Shown: positions 60,401-64,000 of the stretch, one piece after another
How positions within the stretch are numbered: the first letter of the stretch is position 1
Layout: every line of letters starts with the position of its first letter
Assembly (NCBI GenBank): GCA_032173965.1
Contig: JAVUNC010000006.1
Span: forward strand, 17,892,028 to 17,956,027
DNA length: 64,000 bases
Source: Sitta carolinensis
Lineage: Eukaryota > Chordata > Aves > Passeriformes > Sittidae
Direction: 5' to 3'
Made by a program: the position numbers and the translations under genes
Notes under the pieces: model-generated
Databases searched by the model: none
Told to the model about the DNA's origin: nothing
The model's input: only the letters and a program-made list of their open reading frames with translations

Positions 60401-63400
60401 TTTAGGACAAACCCACAGGTTTAGGTAAGTACCATAACTTGCCATACTAATTCTCTGTGAAATTAATGTCACCTGATGCTTTCCTATGATGAACAGGAAA
60501 TTCACCATATGAATTTTCCTATGCTTTATAGTACAAATTAAAGATCACCACATTCATCAAGTTTTGTTTGCATGAGTCACTATCTCTTTATTTAAAGCTT
60601 CAAAATTAATCCTACTCAAAATTCAGAAGACTATTTCTCAATACTAAAGTTGCCTGTATGTATGTACACTGTGTTCTATAATTTATTTGTGAATTTTATA
60701 TTTTAAAGTGAAGCACATTAGAGAAGTTTAAAAAATAGTCGCAAACTGCTTTTGTAAAAAAGGCAGAATAGTAACACAATGAAAAATGCATGATGTTTCA
60801 GCTACTAAAAATAAAGACCCACATCTTCACATACAGAAACAATGCATAAATAGATATATGCAAATGATAGTTAAGTAACTGATTTTCTAATGCTTTTTAT
60901 CTAGAGAAAAAAATCAAAATATTTTTCTAATACACAGTACAATATTATTATCATAGCATAATTTAAATGCTTAACTGAGTTTGCAATCAATAAATATAAA
61001 GTAAAAATGTGACAGGACAAGTTCCTTTGTAGGTGAAACTAGGTGAAATAAATACTGAAAGATAAAATTGTATAATTCAATATTTGCTTAACCAATATGA
61101 ACCAGCGCTTCTTACCTTCAAGTTCTTATCATACATAATTAAGTCAAAATCAAGCAGTAATACTTGTACCTGAAACTGCTTTAATCTCTGATCAGATATG
61201 TATGTTCATATAGGCTGTTGTTTGCTGTACAACAGGGACATCTTAACCTTGTTTCCCACAAAGTTAATATGTGGTATACCAAAAGCAGCTGTTCATACCC
61301 AAGTAATTAGCCGTTACTGCTTTTTTTCTGTCAATCTGTAGATTGGTATCTCCACATCTATAGAGATTAAAAATGAAAAACAACCAGTGAAGAAAGTAAT
61401 TCTCTCAACACTGGACGGAAAATCATGTTGATACCATTGCTGAAAGTAATAGAATATGCTGAAATGGAAACTCCAATTTCTCATGGCCAAAATTATCAAG
61501 TGTGATTATGGCATAACATCATTTTTAACCTGGCAGTTCAGAGTGAAACTCCCCCCCCAACAACCAAAACCAAACTCTCACACCTTTAGAGGTATGAAAA
61601 ATATTTCAAGCCAGTTAGAGCCAGGTCCTGCCTGAACCCCCTTCAAGAAAAAATTATCAACCACTACCTCAGAACTGTAGTATTTCAAAGTTTAGCATAA
61701 AACTTCCATATAGTCACAAGAAAATTATGGTTTGATAGAATTCATCAGCACAGGCTGGTGTATCCCAGGAAGAAAACCTAAAATTATCTGCAAAATCTTA
61801 GCTTTTAGAACACAGCTGAATAAATAATTGAGTAAAATATGTATTTGTACGGAATGGTGCAGAATTTGTATTTTATGATAATGAAGTATTTGGCCTCATA
61901 ACATACCTAGAAGGAATTCAAATACGACACTGCCTGTTTTTTGCAGCTTTGCACCATACGGTACAGACAAAAACTCAAAAAGCCACATAGCATTCAGGAT
62001 AGAAATACCAGAATTTACACTATAATATTCAAGTTTAAATACTACAAAAAACGCAATGAGCAGATGACAGAGATATTAATATCATTACTCTCAATAAATA
62101 AAGAACAACCTATACCGAGAGAAATGTGTGGACACATTAAATAGCATGAAATACTGTGAATAGCACAAAAGTTTATTTGAACAGTGTGAACAATCTTTAT
62201 TTGAAGGGTAACACAGCATTTGTGCTACAAGAACCAGGCAATAAAATTCAGCCCTATCAAATTCAAATCTAGCATCTCTTTCTTCAAAAAGATTTTTTTA
62301 CTCCAATATTATGTCAGATGTAAGGCATGACCTGAGACATCCTTGTCCGTAACAAGATCTGTGTCTGTGTTACTTTGCAAAACATGTATGGCCTAAGAAA
62401 AACAGCCTGGGACAGGACCTAGAAAATTCTAACTGTAAGGTCACCTGGCCTTAATACCTAAACATGGCTAAACGGCAACCTAAAACTAAAAACAACCTAA
62501 ATATATGTCTACAAGTTTTAGCAAGTGGATTTTCACCTGTAGATTTTTCAATTGCACTCCAAAGTAAATTTGATACTGCTTCATCTTGAAGATGGATATA
62601 AAAACAAAGATGAAAAGGAAGGCAGTAAAAAAGATGACTGTTTTAAAATGACAGTTTGGGAGAGCAAAGAAGAAACCTCCTTGAAATGTGGTTTGGGCTT
62701 TTTTTCTGCTTGCCTGATGACAGGCATTTGTGAAGCCAAGGGTGAAAAAGAACAGGAGAAGCAACAGATTCCTGGAATCAGTAGTAATGCAAATTCCATT
62801 TCTGCTATAGCTAATACCATGCCATGGTTTATGGGTCAAAGATCATCCTGAAAGAGCCAAATCTGAATACACCTGAGTATTTCAAATGAATGTGTTCTAA
62901 GTAGAGGACAATTTAAATAATGGTGCTCTAATTTAACAGCTAACAAAGGAAAATCATTCCTTTAAAATAAAAAATTTAAAAGCCAAACACAAGACTTTTG
63001 ACTTGATATGTAATAGCTTGCCACTAATTCTTATTGCCAAAGATTATCCTGAAACTTAAATAAATACTTCGTAAAGAAATAAAGAGTGTCTTTGTAAACT
63101 TGTGTATGTAGACCAAAGGAATTTTATAAAAGAGAAGATTAAATTTGAGGAAAAGAGACTAATTAGTCCCATATCTTAAATCACCACTTTTCACATTAAA
63201 ATCCAAACTGTGCATCAAACATTAATACTCACCTTTTTTCCCTCAATAAATAACAACCTATTTGTGAAAGGTTTTGCTAATGGGGGGGTGTCTCCAAACA
63301 GGGATTTAATAGTGAATAGTGTCAGAACACACTGCTGTACATGAAGTTATTTTAAAAAAACTTATGAAATAATGGTGAGTTATGATAAGCCACAGAAACT

Positions 63401-63699
63401 CAAGCCATATTCTCATAAAACCATTAGGGAAGAATTGCAAGTAAAATAATGTGGCAATCTGCAACTGCATTAAGGTTTACAGAGGGGATAATAAATTGCA
63501 GCATGTGCTTTCTAAAAGAAATCTCCTGAAATATAGTAAGTAGCTAAATTTTTTGTACCTTCCTCTGCTCTTGCACCTTCATGATCAGTCATTCTAGAAG
63601 AGGGTGACCTAGATTGATTAATGATTCCTGAAGGGATGTGGGGTATCTCATCATCGCCCAGATCTGCTATCATGTCGTGAAGTTTTGTCCTGTTGACTC
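45314..63699 (-). CDS. STRN3: Striatin-3 (SG2NA), C-terminal ten exons, partial
   Basis: Scaffold and regulatory B''' subunit of protein phosphatase 2A in the STRIPAK complex, cytoplasmic. Exons in gene order: 63699-63559, 58578-58445, 53173-52998, 52861-52814, 51067-50946, 49899-49732, 49481-49341, 47900-47793, 45690-45604, 45483-45314. They give a continuous frame of 430 residues that matches human STRN3 from NRTKL to the final AKVFV. The seven-repeat WD40 propeller starts in the third listed exon. The N-terminal caveolin-binding, coiled-coil and calmodulin-binding parts lie beyond the right edge. All borders are GT-AG except one GC-AG. No break or missing exon was found in this part. STRN and STRN4 are the paralogues; details such as SIIN-type tails were not needed, as the match to STRN3 is nearly exact. 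Confidence 0.96.
45604..45690 (-). CDS. STRN3: STRN3 exon, WD repeat 6
   Basis: An 87-nt exon coding GKMIHSMVAHLDAVTSLAVD and PNGIYLMSG. Donor GTAAGG, acceptor TTTTAG at 45692-45691. The following intron is only 120 bp. Confidence 0.95.
46540..47090 (-). mobile_element. Ancient CR1/L3-like LINE remnant
   Basis: Strongly decayed, but the plus strand keeps the order of landmarks of old CR1/L3 elements in inverse orientation: TTTTTGAGATAAGGG near 46580, a segment resembling the inverted TTCACATTTATCCACATGGA part near 46800, and CCATTTACTTCTACCCTCTG near 46995. It is much older than the other CR1 copies. Assigned from pattern memory, not alignment. Confidence 0.5.
47793..47900 (-). CDS. STRN3: STRN3 exon, WD repeat 5
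   Basis: Encodes GVQSNNHINKVVSHPTLPVT and ITAHEDRHIKFFDNKT. Donor GTAAGC, acceptor TTTTCAG at 47903-47901. The large intron upstream contains a CR1 copy in the same orientation as the gene. Confidence 0.95.
48309..49135 (-). mobile_element. CR1 LINE fragments in STRN3 intron, interrupted
   Basis: The inverted 3' signature GTGGTTTGGGTTGGAAGGGA lies at 48317, and CR1 text resumes at about 48800 (CATTCCCCCTTGTCTTGTCA, later GAACCTTCTCCAGACTGAAC). About 430 bp between the two parts does not look like CR1. The copy runs in the same direction as STRN3. Confidence 0.8.
49341..49481 (-). CDS. STRN3: STRN3 exon, WD repeat 4
   Basis: Encodes EHGIPTSVDFIGCDPAHMVA, SFNTGSTVIYDLETSQSVVM and FSSQVES. Donor GTGAGT, acceptor CTAG at 49483-49482. 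Small substitutions relative to human are conservative. Confidence 0.95.
49732..49899 (-). CDS. STRN3: STRN3 exon, WD repeat 3
   Basis: Encodes EPNVLAGTLIAHTDAVWGLA followed by YSGVKNHLLSCSADGTIRLW and a segment ending CTYNGEK. Donor GTAACT, acceptor CCAG at 49902-49900. Carries LIAH where human has LVGH. Confidence 0.95.
50079..50185. repeat. A/C-rich low-complexity tract (CCAA)n
   Basis: Starts with several CCAA units and continues as A- and C-only text interrupted by few other bases, in a STRN3 intron. On the STRN3 sense strand it is G/T-rich. Confidence 0.75.
50946..51067 (-). CDS. STRN3: STRN3 exon, WD repeat 2
   Basis: Encodes GPVLSLAISSNGEQCFSGGI and then DATIQWWNMPSPSVDPYDTY. Donor GTGAGT; acceptor AATAG at 51069-51068. 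Identical to remembered human sequence across most of its length. Confidence 0.95.
52814..52861 (-). CDS. STRN3: STRN3 exon, start of WD repeat 2
   Basis: A 48-nt micro-exon coding SASLDVEPIYTFRAH, ending in phase 2 before donor GTGAGT. The acceptor CAG is at 52864-52862, preceded on the minus strand by a long T-rich tract. Too short to appear as an open frame; placed by phase and by match to human. Confidence 0.93.
52998..53173 (-). CDS. STRN3: STRN3 exon, WD repeat 1, with GC donor
   Basis: Encodes LPANKDAFRKTWNPKYTLRS, then HFDGVRALAFHP and SEDHTLKLWNLQKTVPAKK. The downstream junction to the SASLDVEP exon works only if the intron begins with GC (GCAAGT, 52997 downward); no GT lies at the right place. 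Reading through adds only QVYGFL and a stop. Confidence 0.95.
54894..54940 (+). repeat. Purine tract with runs of G
   Basis: A-run, G7, a short A-rich spacer, G8, C, G5 and AG-rich end, nearly all purine on the plus strand, in the 5.3-kb STRN3 intron. On the STRN3 transcript it becomes a long pyrimidine tract. Confidence 0.85.
58445..58578 (-). CDS. STRN3: STRN3 exon, linker before WD40
   Basis: Encodes AEPITFPPGGGKSFIMGSDD and ends NDADYSYD in phase 0, before donor GTAAGT. The acceptor is TTTGTAG at 58580-58579. The match to human is nearly exact. Flanked by two introns of about 5 kb. Confidence 0.95.
58740..58772 (+). repeat. CA-rich microsatellite in STRN3 intron
   Basis: Imperfect (CA)n with ACACACACA at its end, upstream (in gene sense) of the exon at 58578-58445. 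Confidence 0.65.
63559..63699 (-). CDS. STRN3: STRN3 exon, linker before WD40
   Basis: Encodes VNRTKLHDMIADLGDDEIPH, IPSGIINQSRS and ending DHEGARAEE. The donor on the minus strand is GTACAA (63558 downward) and the acceptor CAG is at 63702-63700. Starts by completing a codon with two bases, so the preceding exon must end in phase 1; it lies outside the window. Confidence 0.93.
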
Positions 63700-64000
63700 C
63701 TGTAAATCAATGTCAGCAGCAAAAATTCATTTGATTGCTACCGCTTGACTTGACTGACGTCTAAAATTCCATTAAATAAGAATAATTACTGATGGGAGCT
63801 CCTTAAAATAAATAGTGCTTTGCTTTTGTTTAGAAATATTTTGGAAATCAAAAGCAGGAGATAATACATCATATCTGAAAACTACATGCAAACAATTTTA
63901 ATTCACTATATCAAAGAATAACTCCTTTGTGTTTTGCAGATCTATTCTACAATTTCCTGTAGGAAAGAAAAAAAATCATCTTACAGCCCTACTGAAAAGT

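Overview
The window is vertebrate nuclear DNA, almost certainly from a bird. Genes are split into short exons with GT-AG introns, the background is AT-rich, and the repeats are avian: several CR1 LINE tails with the characteristic 3' end, and two avian-type endogenous-retrovirus solo LTRs. There are no mammalian Alu or L1 elements, no bacterial-style operons, no CRISPR array, and no tRNA or rRNA gene that I can recognise. The species cannot be named from the sequence alone.

Two protein-coding genes are present, in tail-to-tail (convergent) order. COCH (cochlin) is on the plus strand from 12830 to 33044. All 11 coding exons can be placed: a signal peptide, an LCCL domain and two von Willebrand factor A domains. 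STRN3 (striatin-3, the SG2NA subunit of STRIPAK/PP2A) is on the minus strand from 63699 down to 45314. Ten exons encode the C-terminal ~430 residues with the WD40 propeller; the 5' half of the gene lies beyond 64000. The COCH-STRN3 pair, in this orientation, is also neighbouring in human 14q12, so this is conserved synteny. Cochlin is a secreted extracellular-matrix and innate-immune protein of the inner ear; striatin-3 is a cytoplasmic scaffold. They share location, not pathway.

Layout: 1-12.2 kb is intergenic (a CR1 tail at 1.4-2.1 kb, a diverged duplicated segment at 5.1 and 5.7 kb, a GC-rich patch with a hairpin at 9.5 kb, a GGCA-type minisatellite at 10.8 kb). The COCH CpG-island promoter lies at 12.2-13.3 kb. 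COCH exons and introns run from 12.8 to 33.0 kb, with an antisense LTR in intron 8 and a CR1 fragment in intron 9. The COCH 3'UTR and the intergenic gap run from 33.0 to about 42.6 kb (CR1 tail, solo LTR with target-site duplication, small orphan GC island, long plus-strand CR1). The STRN3 3'UTR and exons follow from about 42.7 to 63.7 kb, with an interrupted CR1 and an ancient CR1/L3-like LINE in introns.

The main oddities are a one-base deletion in COCH exon 10 that stops the reading frame at codon 385; a sharply bounded GC-rich-third-position patch in the same exon; a GC-AG intron in STRN3; and a NAGNAG tandem acceptor in COCH. I found no sign of a novel biological system; the window is an ordinary avian two-gene locus with interesting local details.
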